Shown here: positions 33,316 through 42,094 of the stretch, in pieces
Layout: each line of letters begins with the position of its first letter
Position numbering within the stretch: position 1 is the stretch's first letter
Source: Pseudarthrobacter sp. NamE2
GTDB lineage: Bacteria > Actinomycetota > Actinomycetes > Actinomycetales > Micrococcaceae
Reading direction: 5' to 3'
NCBI RefSeq assembly: GCF_005796205.1
Contig: NZ_VAHN01000012.1
Span: forward strand, 62,001 to 126,000
DNA: 64,000 nt
Notes under the pieces: generated by a model
The model's database searches: none
What the model was told of the DNA's origin: nothing
Seen by the model: the letters and a program-made list of their open reading frames with translations, nothing else
Translations under genes and position numbers: made by a program

Positions 33316-34977
33316 ATGACTTCACTTACCGTCTCCGGCCGCGTGGCCCAGGTTCTCAGCAGCTACGTCAGCGACGTCTTCGGCGTCATGGGCAACGGCA
33401 ACGCCTACTTCCTGGACGCCGCAGAGAAGCAGGGCCTGCGCTTCACCCCGGTCCGGCATGAAGGCGCCGCTATCGCCGCGGCCGACGCCTACTACCGGGC
33501 CTCGGGACGGCTCGCCGTAGGCACCACCACCTACGGCCCCGGCTACACCAACGCGCTCACCGCCCTCGCCGAGGCGGTCCAGGCCCAGATCCCGGTCGTG
33601 CTGGTCACCGGGGACGCGCCGAGCAGCGGCGCCCGGCCGTGGGACGTGGATCAGGCGGCCATCGCCACCGGCCTCGGCGCGGCCACCTTCACCGTCACCC
33701 GTGATGCCGCGGGCGCCGTCACCCGGCAGGCTGTGGAGTACGCACTCACCCGGCGCACCGCCGTCGTGCTTGCCATCCCCTACGACCTCGCGGCGTTCGA
33801 GGCTGCGGACGAGGAGCTTCCGGAGCCGACGGCATCCAAGGTGGCGGACGACGTCGACGGCGGCCTTGGACAGGTCGCTGACCTGCTCGCCGTGGCCAGG
33901 CGGCCATTGATCCTGACCGGCCGAGGTGCGCACCTCGCCGGCGCCGGGCCGGAGCTCCGCGAACTCGCCGACCGGCTCGGCGCACTGACCGCCGGAACCG
34001 CCCTCGCGCTCAACCTCCTCAATGGCGAGGGGTACCTGGGCGTCGCGGGCGGTTTCGGCACCGACACCGCGGCCGGGCTCATGGGCGAGGCCGACGTGGT
34101 CCTGGTGGCCGGGGCAAGCCTGAGCCCGTTCACCATGCGGTTCGGGCACCTGCTCGGCCCGGACAGTATCCTTATTCAGATCGACACCGCGCTGCAGCCG
34201 ACGCATCCACGGGTGGACGTGTTTGTTCGCGCGGACGCGAAGGTTGCTCCTTCGCGGCTTTCGTCTTTGCTGAACGGTGAGGGTGTGGCGAAGGGCTGGC
34301 GCGCGGAGGTTTCCCGGCGACTGGCTCTGGGACCCGGCCATGATGCCGGTTCGGCGGAAACTGTGGACGGCCGGCTGGACCCGCGTGCCCTTGCCATGGC
34401 GCTGGATGCCGTGCTGCCGGAGCGCCGCACGGTGGTCCAGGACGGCGGGCACTTCATCGGCTGGGCGCCCATGTACTGGAACATCCCCCGGCCGCAGGAC
34501 CTGGTGATGGTGGGCACCGCCTACCAGACGATCGGGCTGGGCCTGGCCAGCGCCGTCGGGGCAGCCCGTGCCGTGGAGGACGACCGCACCCTGGTATTGG
34601 CCTCCGGCGACGGCGGTTTCCTGATGGGCCTGTCCGACCTCGAGTCGCTGATTGCCGCGGCCCGCAGCGCCATTGTGGTGATCTACAACGACGCCGCCTA
34701 CGGAGCCGAGATTCACCAGTACGGCTCCCAGGGCCTGACCGAGAAGCCGATGCTGATCCCCGAGGTGGACTTCAGCGGCATCGCCCGCGCTTTAGGTGCG
34801 GAGTCGGCGATCATCCGCTCCCTGTCTGACCTATCCGCGCTTCAGGACTGGATCGATGCCGGCGCGAAGGGAACCTTCGTGGCCGACTGCCGGATCACAT
34901 CCTCCGTCCGGGCGCCATGGCTGAGCGAGTGGATGAAGGCCTCCCAGGCTGCGGCGAAGGCGGCGGTAGCGGGGTGA
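33316..34977 (+). CDS. thiamine-diphosphate-dependent enzyme (acetolactate synthase-like)
   Basis: 553 residues, three-domain ThDP fold. VRHEGAAIAAADAYYRASGR carries the catalytic Glu near residue 50; PLILTGRGAHLAGA lies in the central domain; GDGGFLMGLSDLESLIAAAR to NDAAYG (about residue 431 onward) is the GDG-x(n)-N cofactor motif. The family includes acetolactate synthase, benzoylformate and indolepyruvate decarboxylases. With a transaminase, permease and Lrp regulator beside it, decarboxylation of a 2-oxo acid made from an imported amino acid is the best inference. An IS481 copy sits 54 bases after its stop. Confidence 0.82.
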   Translation: MTSLTVSGRVAQVLSSYVSDVFGVMGNGNAYFLDAAEKQGLRFTPVRHEGAAIAAADAYYRASGRLAVGTTTYGPGYTNALTALAEAVQAQIPVVLVTGDAPSSGARPWDVDQAAIATGLGAATFTVTRDAAGAVTRQAVEYALTRRTAVVLAIPYDLAAFEAADEELPEPTASKVADDVDGGLGQVADLLAVARRPLILTGRGAHLAGAGPELRELADRLGALTAGTALALNLLNGEGYLGVAGGFGTDTAAGLMGEADVVLVAGASLSPFTMRFGHLLGPDSILIQIDTALQPTHPRVDVFVRADAKVAPSRLSSLLNGEGVAKGWRAEVSRRLALGPGHDAGSAETVDGRLDPRALAMALDAVLPERRTVVQDGGHFIGWAPMYWNIPRPQDLVMVGTAYQTIGLGLASAVGAARAVEDDRTLVLASGDGGFLMGLSDLESLIAAARSAIVVIYNDAAYGAEIHQYGSQGLTEKPMLIPEVDFSGIARALGAESAIIRSLSDLSALQDWIDAGAKGTFVADCRITSSVRAPWLSEWMKASQAAAKAAVAG

Positions 34978-35031
34978 CCCCGGTCGACGGCCATAAAAAA
35001 GTCCAGGCCTGTGCCTAGTTAGATATCTAGG

Positions 35032-36103
35032 TGTACTCAGCCAGTAGGTTGGTTACTCCTGCTGATGGGTGGTTTGCCTCCGAGGCTGCTGTGTGGCCGG
35101 TGGTTGTTGTAGAAGTCTAGCCATGGCTGCAGGGCATCGGTGCGTGCCTGGTTTGAGGTGAAGGGCTGCCGGTAGGCCCAGCCTTCCTGGAGGGTTCGGT
35201 TGAAGCGCTCTGCTTTGCCGTTCTGCCAGGGGTGGCGGGGTTTGATCAGGATGTGTTTGGCGCCGAGTGCAGCCAATGCGTCCTGGAAGTCGCGGGAGCG
35301 CCGGTAGGCGAAGGCGTTGTCGGTCATCACCCGGCGCACCGGGGCTCCGTTGGCTGCCATGGCCGCCGATGCCCTCGTGAGGAACCCGGCGCAGGTCGGG
35401 CCTTTCTCGTCGGGCAGGACCTCAGCGTAGGCAAGACGGGTGTGGTCATCGACAGCCACGTGGACGTAGTCGAAGCCCAGGTTCTTGCCCGAGGAGCGGT
35501 GGTTGGCAGGGCTCTGGTCTGGGTCGGCCCGCCAGCCTCCGCCTTCGGGGATACGCCCGAGTTTCTTGACATCAACGTGGAGCATGTCGCCCGGGGCGTC
35601 GCGTTCATAGCGGCGGTCCGTGGCCCGGGAGGCCCGGATCCTTGCACCGGTCACCGGGTCAAGGTCCCACAGTTTCGGCATGCCCGCCCGAGCCAGAATG
35701 CGGGAGACGGTCCGGGCGCTGGTACCGCAACGCCGTGCCAGATCGGCCGGTCCTTCACGGTGATTGACACGCTGACTCAGAACATCGGCAACCACGTTCG
35801 CCGGTGTGGCATGTGGGCACGACTTCGGCCGGGAGCTGCGGTCCTCAAGACCGTCCCAGCCTTCGGCCCGATATCGGCCAAGCCAGCGATGTGCGCAAGC
35901 CCGCGAGACGCCCATTTCCTTGGCGACATGGGCAACTGGGCGGCCTGAGAGGACGCGCTCGACGATGATCCGCCTACCCCTTGGGGTCAGGCGGGCATTA
36001 CGGTGGGACATGAAGACCTCTTAGTCGTTGGCTGTGTGTGGTAACCACCAACCTAAGAGGTCTTCACCTATTCACGATGTAACCAATGTCCTGACTTAGT
36101 ACA
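35032..36103. mobile_element. IS481-family insertion sequence, complete
   Basis: 1072 bases. The ends begin TGTACTCAGCCAG (left) and TGTACTAAGTCAG (right, reverse complement), and both continue into TTGGTTAC, so imperfect inverted repeats of about 25 bases bound it. TCTAGG flanks both ends (35026-35031 and 36104-36109) as a 6-base target duplication. Clean repeats and an intact transposase point to recent transposition. Confidence 0.92.
35037..36011 (-). CDS. IS481-family transposase
   Basis: 324 residues. An N-terminal helix-turn-helix pair (HVAKEMGVSRACAHRWLGRY, about residues 28-47) precedes a DDE integrase core: HVDVKKLGRIP, AVDDHTRLAYAEV, RRVMTDNAFAY, and HPWQNGKAERFNRTL with the catalytic Glu. 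The C-terminal YNNHRPHSSLGGKPP is typical of IS481. It fills the element and its TGA lies inside the left terminal repeat. Confidence 0.95.
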   Translation of the reverse strand: MSHRNARLTPRGRRIIVERVLSGRPVAHVAKEMGVSRACAHRWLGRYRAEGWDGLEDRSSRPKSCPHATPANVVADVLSQRVNHREGPADLARRCGTSARTVSRILARAGMPKLWDLDPVTGARIRASRATDRRYERDAPGDMLHVDVKKLGRIPEGGGWRADPDQSPANHRSSGKNLGFDYVHVAVDDHTRLAYAEVLPDEKGPTCAGFLTRASAAMAANGAPVRRVMTDNAFAYRRSRDFQDALAALGAKHILIKPRHPWQNGKAERFNRTLQEGWAYRQPFTSNQARTDALQPWLDFYNNHRPHSSLGGKPPISRSNQPTG

Positions 36104-36143
36104 TCTAGGCGCAGGCCTGGACCGCGAGACTGAATGAGTCTGA

Positions 36144-36755
36144 TTAGAGGACTTCGCAGGCCTTCAGCTCGACGCCGAGGTCGCCGCCATCCTGGAACGT
36201 GCCCCGCACGGTGATTGCGCTTTCCGGCACAATGGCGGCTGCCCGTGCTGCGTCCACATCATTGCAGTTGACGTGGATGAAGCTGTACTTGTCCCCGTTG
36301 TCGACCTGCACGACGTACTGATCCTTATCCAGGAATTCTGTGTCGACCTTATCGACGAAGCCGGTAACCTGCAGAACCTTTCCCTTGTACTTCGCATCGG
36401 CAGCGGCCTCATTGCCCTCGAAATCCGCCAACAGCTGACCAGCTTCGACTTGCATCACCTCAGGAGCCGCTTGAGCAGGAGCGGCCGCCGGCGCGGGGGC
36501 CTCGGGTGCCGCCGGTGCTGCTGCCGCAGCGGGTGCAACTGCCGGCGCCTCCGCGGCAGGAGTGGAACTCGTTGCATTTTCGTCCTTGCCACCGTTGGCG
36601 ATGGACGAAATGATCATTATCAGAACAAATACAAGCGGGATTATGAAACGCTTCTTTTTAAACCATGGGCGGGATGCCTTTCGGTAAGCCTTCTCGGCTG
36701 CCGCTTGTGCTTTTCCATGGCGCTGCGCGTCTTGCAGCATCGTGTTATCTGTCAC
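36144..36755 (-). CDS. membrane-anchored OB-fold (tRNA_anti-like) protein
   Basis: 203 residues. A short cytoplasmic head, one helix (FIIPLVFVLIMIISSIA, about residues 37-53), an Ala/Pro-rich linker of about 45 residues, then a domain from ~105 with GKVLQVTGFVDKVD and ALITVRGTF-like strands. This is the OB-fold tRNA_anti-like type found in exported or envelope proteins of unknown function. It probably starts at GTG 36755 with AGGA upstream. Its terminator was split by the IS downstream. Confidence 0.75.
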   Translation of the reverse strand: MTDNTMLQDAQRHGKAQAAAEKAYRKASRPWFKKKRFIIPLVFVLIMIISSIANGGKDENATSSTPAAEAPAVAPAAAAAPAAPEAPAPAAAPAQAAPEVMQVEAGQLLADFEGNEAAADAKYKGKVLQVTGFVDKVDTEFLDKDQYVVQVDNGDKYSFIHVNCNDVDAARAAAIVPESAITVRGTFQDGGDLGVELKACEVL

Positions 36756-37306
36756 TGCAGATCCTGTCTAACTGGTCGGCTAATTTTCTCTGGGTGGCTT
36801 GTCTGCCTGCGATATCACTCAGATAGAGCCTGCGCCAAACAGATAACTGTTTCGTCCCCCCGGAACAAAATAAAACCATTCCAAAGCGTCTCCTGTGAAC
36901 CCCGCATTGGCGTGAGATGACATTCCTCGGCCAATACTATGAAGTTCTTGCGCCAATCTTGATCCTTAACCCCGTAAGTACATTAACCAGGCTGGACGGG
37001 CTGATAAATCGCGCCGCACGGGCGCCATCGGTGATGGGATGAAACGGCGACTCACTAATCACTCGCGACAACCTAGGGACCGCGTGGCATAGCCCGGGAA
37101 CGTCGAATACGGAGCCCGCAACTTCCCGATGTGAAGTCCCAATCAGCCGTCCCTAGCCGACAAAGCGAGTAGAAGGAATCTTGTCCCGATCTTGATTGAC
37201 TCCTGTCTTTGCATTGCTGAAGGGCATCTATCCTGTCGATATCAGTTTCCCAGTTATTCGAACTACACCGCGGACTCATGCTTCACGGAAAGGACAACTA
37301 CCCGTC
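36756..37306. other. AT-richer divergent intergenic region
   Basis: About 550 bases between divergent genes. It should hold both promoters. I see no RNA gene, repeat or strong hairpin. The lower GC here and through 38.4 kb hints at acquired DNA. Confidence 0.4.
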
Positions 37307-37873
37307 GTGAAATGGAAAAAGCAAGAGCGAGAGTTGACGGACAACTATGCGCATTTCATCGAGCAATTGAACACCGCTTCGAAGAACCTTCATGCCCGTC
37401 AAGATTCGCTCGGTATGACTCTCCAAATCGCGGGCGTGCTGTTCAAACAGAACGAGCTTGGACTAAAGCTCTGGGAAGAAAGACGGACCGCGTTGGAGGA
37501 GTTGCTCAGCCAGCAAGTCTTACCTCTCAAAAAGGCAGACTCTTTGCGGGAGTTGTATGAGGTCGCCAATCAGATGGAATCGACGTTCAAGCTTCGCACG
37601 CAGCGAATCCGAGAGAAACAGTTCGCAGTAGCGGCCAACTTTGATGAGATCGATAAGTCTCTTGTCGAGTTGGACAGAAGCAAGATCAAACTCCATACAT
37701 CGCGTATGCAGTCACGCGATCATGAGTACCTCAATAAGGTCGTAGCCGACTTGTCCGGAACAGTTCAGCTTGCGGCCCCCTCCTCAACAGACCCAAGCCT
37801 CCGGGAAGATCTTAACGATGCTAAGAGAGCCATCAAGTTGGCCGAAGCGCTGCTGGAACTGAAGGAAAAGTGA
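37307..37873 (+). CDS. coiled-coil protein of unknown function
   Basis: About 188 residues when begun at GTG 37307 (VKWKKQERELTDNY), with GGAAAGGA upstream; a longer frame opens at 37196 but its N-terminus has no helix pattern. The protein is highly charged and almost entirely helical, with heptad-like spacing, so coiled coil is likely. There is no membrane segment or catalytic motif. It is six bases before the next gene and likely in operon with it. Confidence 0.6.
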   Translation: MKWKKQERELTDNYAHFIEQLNTASKNLHARQDSLGMTLQIAGVLFKQNELGLKLWEERRTALEELLSQQVLPLKKADSLRELYEVANQMESTFKLRTQRIREKQFAVAANFDEIDKSLVELDRSKIKLHTSRMQSRDHEYLNKVVADLSGTVQLAAPSSTDPSLREDLNDAKRAIKLAEALLELKEK

Positions 37874-37879
37874 CTCGCT

Positions 37880-38437
37880 ATGCAACCATCATCGGACAGC
37901 GTGGTTATCCGGACCTTCACATCAGGGCAGTGGGATGGCCTCAGCAATCCAAGACCTGTGAATGTCTTCGCAGCGATGGACGGAAAGGGCTTGTGCATCG
38001 GCTTCGTTGTCTTCGCCATATTCGCGAACCTCGCCGGTTTCTGGCTCGCGCTCTTGGTCTTCGCTGTTATAGCCGTAATTGTCGCTATAAATAGGACCAG
38101 GGGAAGCCTCTCCCCCCAACAGCATTTTGTGAACGCCCTTCTGGCGGATGTGAATGACACCCTTGTCGAACTTACTGGCAACAGGGAGGCCATATTATCC
38201 GTGACCGACCTAGTGGCCTTGCGGCAATCCGGCTACGGTATGCCGATAACCGTCAATGGTGTCTCGGGACTGTCTCTTAGCGTTGTCAGCGACGCGCCAC
38301 GGCAAGAACACCTGGCCGCCATAGCAAGGGTCAGTGACAGAGTCTGGACAACACAAGTCGTAGTTAGCGCTAGCGCACCCGACTATGGAACCGCCAGTTT
38401 CGATCGGCTACTTATGGCGACCGTGGCCACCGACTGA
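37880..38437 (+). CDS. two-helix membrane protein of unknown function
   Basis: 185 residues. After ~35 polar residues come two adjacent membrane helices (about residues 37-68, GLCIGFVVFAIFANLAGFW and LALLVFAVIAVIVAI), then a soluble tail of ~115 residues. AAGGAAAAG precedes the ATG. It follows the coiled-coil gene at six bases; the pair may form a membrane-bound complex. I recognise no family. Confidence 0.6.
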   Translation: MQPSSDSVVIRTFTSGQWDGLSNPRPVNVFAAMDGKGLCIGFVVFAIFANLAGFWLALLVFAVIAVIVAINRTRGSLSPQQHFVNALLADVNDTLVELTGNREAILSVTDLVALRQSGYGMPITVNGVSGLSLSVVSDAPRQEHLAAIARVSDRVWTTQVVVSASAPDYGTASFDRLLMATVATD

Positions 38438-38587
38438 CGGCCTTCAGACTCGCATACCAAGATGCAGGGTCGGCCCTGCAGCGTTTCGGTTCGGCCACAT
38501 GGACTCGTCTGCCCACGAAGCAGTCGGATGGCCAGGTGGGTCAGGGACAACTACCCCAATATTGACGTCGGCGGATAGCGGCCGGTC

Positions 38588-38599
38588 CCGCCGTCGTAC
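38588..38599 (+). repeat. GCCGCCGTCGTAC-type motif
   Basis: CCGCCGTCGTAC in the gap 38438-38651. See the copies at 40974, 54671, 59473 and 63760. Confidence 0.5.
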
Positions 38600-38651
38600 T
38601 CATGGACATCGGCATCTGTTGAGGTGCGATCCAGCAGGATTACTATGAGCC

Positions 38652-39365
38652 ATGCCCGTGACCGGCCGAGCCGTCTCCGCCACGGTGCTGCTCTTCATAG
38701 GGGCAGGCCTGGCTCTGCTGGCCGTGCTGGTCCACTACGAATTCATGCGGATCTACGGCGATGTCACCGGCACCGCGTTCGAGGGACTCACCTGGGGGCT
38801 CACGGCCGGCCCCTCAGGACTGGGACTCAGTCTGGTGGCGGTGGTTACCATAAGCGCCTTCATGCTCTCCACGCGACGGTGGATGCGGCTGACGGCCGTG
38901 GCCATCCCTGTCCTCATGCTGGCCGGGATGTTCGCTGTAACCCCCTCCGCACTAGGGCAGCGGCTTGAGACGCAATACGTCTCAAGTCCGCAGTGCGTGA
39001 TCGAGGGCACCCAGGAGCCCATGGCCAGCGCGGATCGTGAGGCCCAGCAGGTGTTCGATTCGATCAGCCATATCGGCCATTTCAGTGGTGGCGGCATTGG
39101 CGGTGTCGGCGGCTGTACCCGCGGGTTCAAGCTCTCAGGAGACGCCGATGTGTTGGAGCACTATCGCGGAGCGCTAGCAGCGGCGGGCTGGGAAGTGGTC
39201 GAGGATGACGGGCGCCAACTGCGGGCACACCTCAATGGCCGGGCCTTCGCTGTGATGCCCTGCCCAGGAGGCGGTGTCATCTGGGCAGGAAGCGAGGACG
39301 ACTCCTCATTCGGACAGGGAAGGCCTGAGTTCGCGAACACGGAAATTTGTCCGCACGACCTCTAA
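38652..39365 (+). CDS. membrane protein with extracellular domain, unknown
   Basis: 237 residues. Three membrane segments (about residues 8-28, 48-68 and 78-98) are followed by an external domain with five cysteines, including CVIEGTQEPM, GGCTRGFKL and MPCPGG, suggesting disulphides. The region HYRGALAAAGWEVVEDDG resembles small domains seen in actinobacterial lipoproteins. The ATG at 38652 is preceded by GCAGGA. It is monocistronic. No function is proposed. Confidence 0.6.
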   Translation: MPVTGRAVSATVLLFIGAGLALLAVLVHYEFMRIYGDVTGTAFEGLTWGLTAGPSGLGLSLVAVVTISAFMLSTRRWMRLTAVAIPVLMLAGMFAVTPSALGQRLETQYVSSPQCVIEGTQEPMASADREAQQVFDSISHIGHFSGGGIGGVGGCTRGFKLSGDADVLEHYRGALAAAGWEVVEDDGRQLRAHLNGRAFAVMPCPGGGVIWAGSEDDSSFGQGRPEFANTEICPHDL

Positions 39366-39383
39366 CACCGGCGTCTACCGGCG

Positions 39384-40652
39384 CTACCTGCCGTCACGCG
39401 TGATTTGCTCCAGGGCGAGCACGCCGGCTGCGAGACCGTTTTCGGCCCGGACGGCGGCACCCAACTCATTGGCACGGGAGGCGTAAGAGCCGGTGTGGAC
39501 CAGGTCGCCGAGACGGTCGGTAAAGCCTGTGTGGAATCGCCTGGCCGGTAGCGGGGCAGGTCCGACGCCGAGTGCATGGACCCGCGCGCCCCAGAACGGC
39601 TGGTCCGCGAGGAACGGCACCACCAGCGTCGGCCGGCCCGCCCGGATGCCCGCCGCCGTCGAGCCCGCACCTCCGTGATGAACGACTGCCGCGACCCGCG
39701 GGAAGAGCCATTCGTGGGGTGCGCCCTCCAGGACCAGGACGTCGTCGGTCCCTGACTCGCCCGGAGCGATGCCGCCCCACCCGGTCGCCACAATTCCGCG
39801 TAGGCCATGAGCACGCAGCGCGGCCAGGATAATCTCCCGGCGCTCGTCCGCTCCCTTGCCGAAGCCCATGGAGCCGAACCCGATATAGACCGGAGGCTCG
39901 CCCGCTGCGAGGAAGTCCACCAGCTGCGCGGGCGGATCCCAGCCGTCGTCGCTGTGATCCAGGAACCAGTAGCCGGTGACGTGGGCCGACGGAGGGTAGT
40001 CGTCGGGGACAGGAACAACGTGCCTGCTGTACGGGTACAGGACGTGGACGGGGCTGCCGTCCGGATTCCGGAGCGGATCGGTGAGGCGGCGGATGCGCCC
40101 CAGGCCGATCCCGCGTCGGAAGTCGTTGATCATGCCGCCGTACATGGCCCCACTCATCCGGCGCAGCCCGTAGGACGCCCGGTTGCCCAGCGCCCCGAAA
40201 GAGGCGCCGCCGAAGAACGGCATGGCGTGCGCGCGCGTCGGGGTAAAGAACGGCAACGGGAGGGAAAGGACGCCGGGCACCCCCAGCGCTTCGGCGATAT
40301 GCGGCCCGGCAAGACACTTGGGATGGTATACGACGACGTCGGGTTGCGCCGCCTAGGCGGCGGCCCAGCATTCCGCGTTCAACTCACGCATCGCGGAGGT
40401 CATAATCCTCAGTGTTCGCAATGCATCCCTGGGACCGCTCAGCTCGGGCATGACCTCCTGGACCAGGCGCAACATCGTGGAGCCGGCCGGTTGGTGGGTG
40501 ATGGTTCCGGGACCGGCGTGCGGCACCAGCTCCGCAAACCCTTCAGGAACAGCGAGGGTGACATCATGGCCTGCACGGGCAAGCTCGCCGGCGAGGGCGG
40601 CGTAAGGCTGAACATCGCCGCGGGTTCCGAAAGACATGATCAAGACATGCAT
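39384..40652 (-). pseudogene. glycosyltransferase (MGT/UGT type), in-frame stop
   Basis: Codons 1-422 form one frame of a GT1 (macrolide/sterol-type) glycosyltransferase: MHVLIMSFGTRGDVQPY at the start, VYIGFGSMGFGKGADERREI mid-protein, and the donor signature VVHHGGAGSTAAGIRAG near the end. A TAG at 40353-40355 interrupts after ECWAAA and the same frame goes on with AAQPDVVVYHPK. A single GAG-to-TAG change explains it. The domain is otherwise intact with no frameshift, so loss is recent, or a sequencing error, or suppressed. The natural product substrate is unknown. Confidence 0.88.
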
Positions 40653-40676
40653 GGCAGTCTCCTCCAGACGGGCTCC

Positions 40677-40703
40677 GATGCCGCCCTAAGGCAGGGCGGC
40701 ATC
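40677..40703. other. hairpin upstream of glycosyltransferase
   Basis: GATGCCGCCCT and AGGGCGGCATC pair across AAGGC, 25 bases before the start of the pseudogene, and directly 3' of the small gene at 40754. It suits a terminator of that gene, though no T-run follows. Confidence 0.55.
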
Positions 40704-40753
40704 GCCGCCGACCAGGCTTCCCGGCACTCCATTTGGGATGTTACACCGTCAAT

Positions 40754-40897
40754 TCAGGATGCCCGGCGGAATTCTCCGGGGCGGAGCTGGAGATGGAACG
40801 GCAGCGGCAGCTGGATCGGCTTGTCGCCGATGGGCTCGTCGAGCAACTCGTTGATGGAGCTCTGCCCTTCCAGCTCGCCGTTCCGCTTAGTGCCCAT
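40754..40897 (-). CDS. small conserved-looking protein, 47 residues
   Basis: The minus strand encodes MGTKRNGELEGQ, then NELLDEPIGDKPIQLPLPFH and a short tail ending FRRAS. AAGGTCGG stands before the ATG, codon use follows the GC-rich pattern at third positions, and it fills the gap before the glycosyltransferase. It is polar and unlikely to span the membrane. I recognise no family; its coding nature rests on ribosome site and composition. Confidence 0.55.
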   Translation of the reverse strand: MGTKRNGELEGQSSINELLDEPIGDKPIQLPLPFHLQLRPGEFRRAS

Positions 40898-40973
40898 GAA
40901 CCGACCTTAAGGGCGCCACAGCCTGACCCGCTTTCGTGACACGGGCTTCTGGCCTGTTCAGGAACGGAGGCGG

Positions 40974-40988
40974 GCGCCGCCGTCGTAC
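40974..40988 (+). repeat. GCCGCCGTCGTAC-type motif
   Basis: GCGCCGCCGTCGTAC, intergenic, before the oxidoreductase gene. Confidence 0.55.
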
Positions 40989-41074
40989 GCTCCCGCGGCT
41001 AGCCCGGCCGTGCGATACACCACTTTGCCCCGGGATTCGGAATAGCGCAGCATGCCTGTGCCATTGTGAAAGGC

Positions 41075-42004
41075 ATGAAGGCAATCACTTACAGCTCATA
41101 CGGAAACCCCGATGTCCTCGAATTCGGCGACCAGCCAATGCCGAAGGTTGGGCCGGGAATGGTCCTGATCAAAGTCAAGGCAGCCGCGGTGAACCCGGTG
41201 GACTGGAAAATCATGGCTGGGTACCTGGATGCCGTCATGGATCTGCAGTTTCCCGCCATCCCCGGCTGGGATGTGGCAGGGGTTGTGGACTCGGTGGGGA
41301 TTGACGTCCGGCAGTTCCAGCCGGGCGACGAGGTCATCGCCTACGGCCGCAAGGACTACGTCCACGGCGGAAGCTTTGCCGAGTACATCGCGCTGCCGGA
41401 GCGGCTCCTGGCCCGCAAGCCTGCCTCGCTCGGGTGGAACGAATCGGCGGGCCTGCCGCTGGCCGGCCTGACCGCCTACCAGGTGCTCAACCGACTGGGC
41501 CTGAAGTCCGGCGAAACTGTCCTGATCCACGGAGGTGCCGGAGGCGTGGGCTCCTTGGGCATCCAGATCGGTGTGGCCCTTGGTGCCAATGTCATTGCCA
41601 CTGCCTCCGAGAAGAACCACGAGTTCCTCCGCTCCCTGGGAGCGGAGCCGGTCGCCTACGGGGACGGGCTCGCTGAGCGTGTCCGCGCCCTGCGTCCTGA
41701 CGGCGTGGAGGTCGTTGCCGACTTCGTAGGCGGAAACCTCGCGGCGACGCTGGCCGTGCTGGCCGGAGGAGGCCGGCATGCCTCGATCGCCGACAGTGCA
41801 GTGGAAGAGCATGGTGGCGACTGGATGTGGGTCAAGCCGGTGGGAGCCGATCTGCAGGAACTGGCCGACCTGGTGGACAACCGGAACATGCGCGTGGAAG
41901 TTGCCGAGGTCTTTCCGCTGGAAAAAGCCGCTGACGCTTTCCGGTCCAACATGGAAGGGCATACCCGCGGCAAGATCGTGGTTGCCGTAGACCAGGATTC
42001 CTGA
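41075..42004 (+). CDS. NAD(P)-dependent quinone oxidoreductase-like MDR protein
   Basis: 309 residues of the zinc-independent medium-chain dehydrogenase/reductase family. The N-terminal KAITYSSYGNPDVLEF and GWDVAGVVDSVG mark the GroES-like domain; IHGGAGGVGSLGIQIG near residue 150 is the dinucleotide loop. No structural or catalytic zinc cysteines are present. It would reduce quinones or activated alkenes. A GTG at 41066 adds three residues; I prefer the ATG at 41075. A terminator follows at once. Confidence 0.85.
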   Translation: MKAITYSSYGNPDVLEFGDQPMPKVGPGMVLIKVKAAAVNPVDWKIMAGYLDAVMDLQFPAIPGWDVAGVVDSVGIDVRQFQPGDEVIAYGRKDYVHGGSFAEYIALPERLLARKPASLGWNESAGLPLAGLTAYQVLNRLGLKSGETVLIHGGAGGVGSLGIQIGVALGANVIATASEKNHEFLRSLGAEPVAYGDGLAERVRALRPDGVEVVADFVGGNLAATLAVLAGGGRHASIADSAVEEHGGDWMWVKPVGADLQELADLVDNRNMRVEVAEVFPLEKAADAFRSNMEGHTRGKIVVAVDQDS

Positions 42005-42022
42005 TCCAGGCAGCTGGCTGAC

Positions 42023-42052
42023 TAAGGCTCCGTTCCCCGCAACGGAGCCTTA
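42023..42052 (+). terminator. terminator, convergent genes
   Basis: TAAGGCTCCGTT and AACGGAGCCTTA pair perfectly across CCCCGC (six bases) between the oxidoreductase and the convergent membrane protein gene. Confidence 0.9.
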
Positions 42053-42094
42053 GCCGTGTAGAGGGGGTCCACACTCCAGGGACATGGAACTCCG

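Larger units (their letters stand above)
35001..36122. terminator. terminator hairpin split by the IS element
   Basis: GTCCAGGCCTGTGCCTAG at 35001-35018 is the reverse complement, bar one wobble, of CTAGGCGCAGGCCTGGAC at 36105-36122. Removing the IS and one target copy joins them into an 18-pair stem, preceded by AAAAAA. Before insertion this was a terminator shared by the ThDP gene and the convergent gene at 36144. Confidence 0.85.

Noticed and set aside
33322..34716. 464-codon open frame on minus strand
   Set aside because: Antisense to the ThDP enzyme with all its motifs in the plus frame; Gly/His/Arg-rich composition.
41075..42004. zinc alcohol dehydrogenase
   Set aside because: No zinc-ligand cysteines; the pattern is that of quinone oxidoreductase-like MDR proteins.
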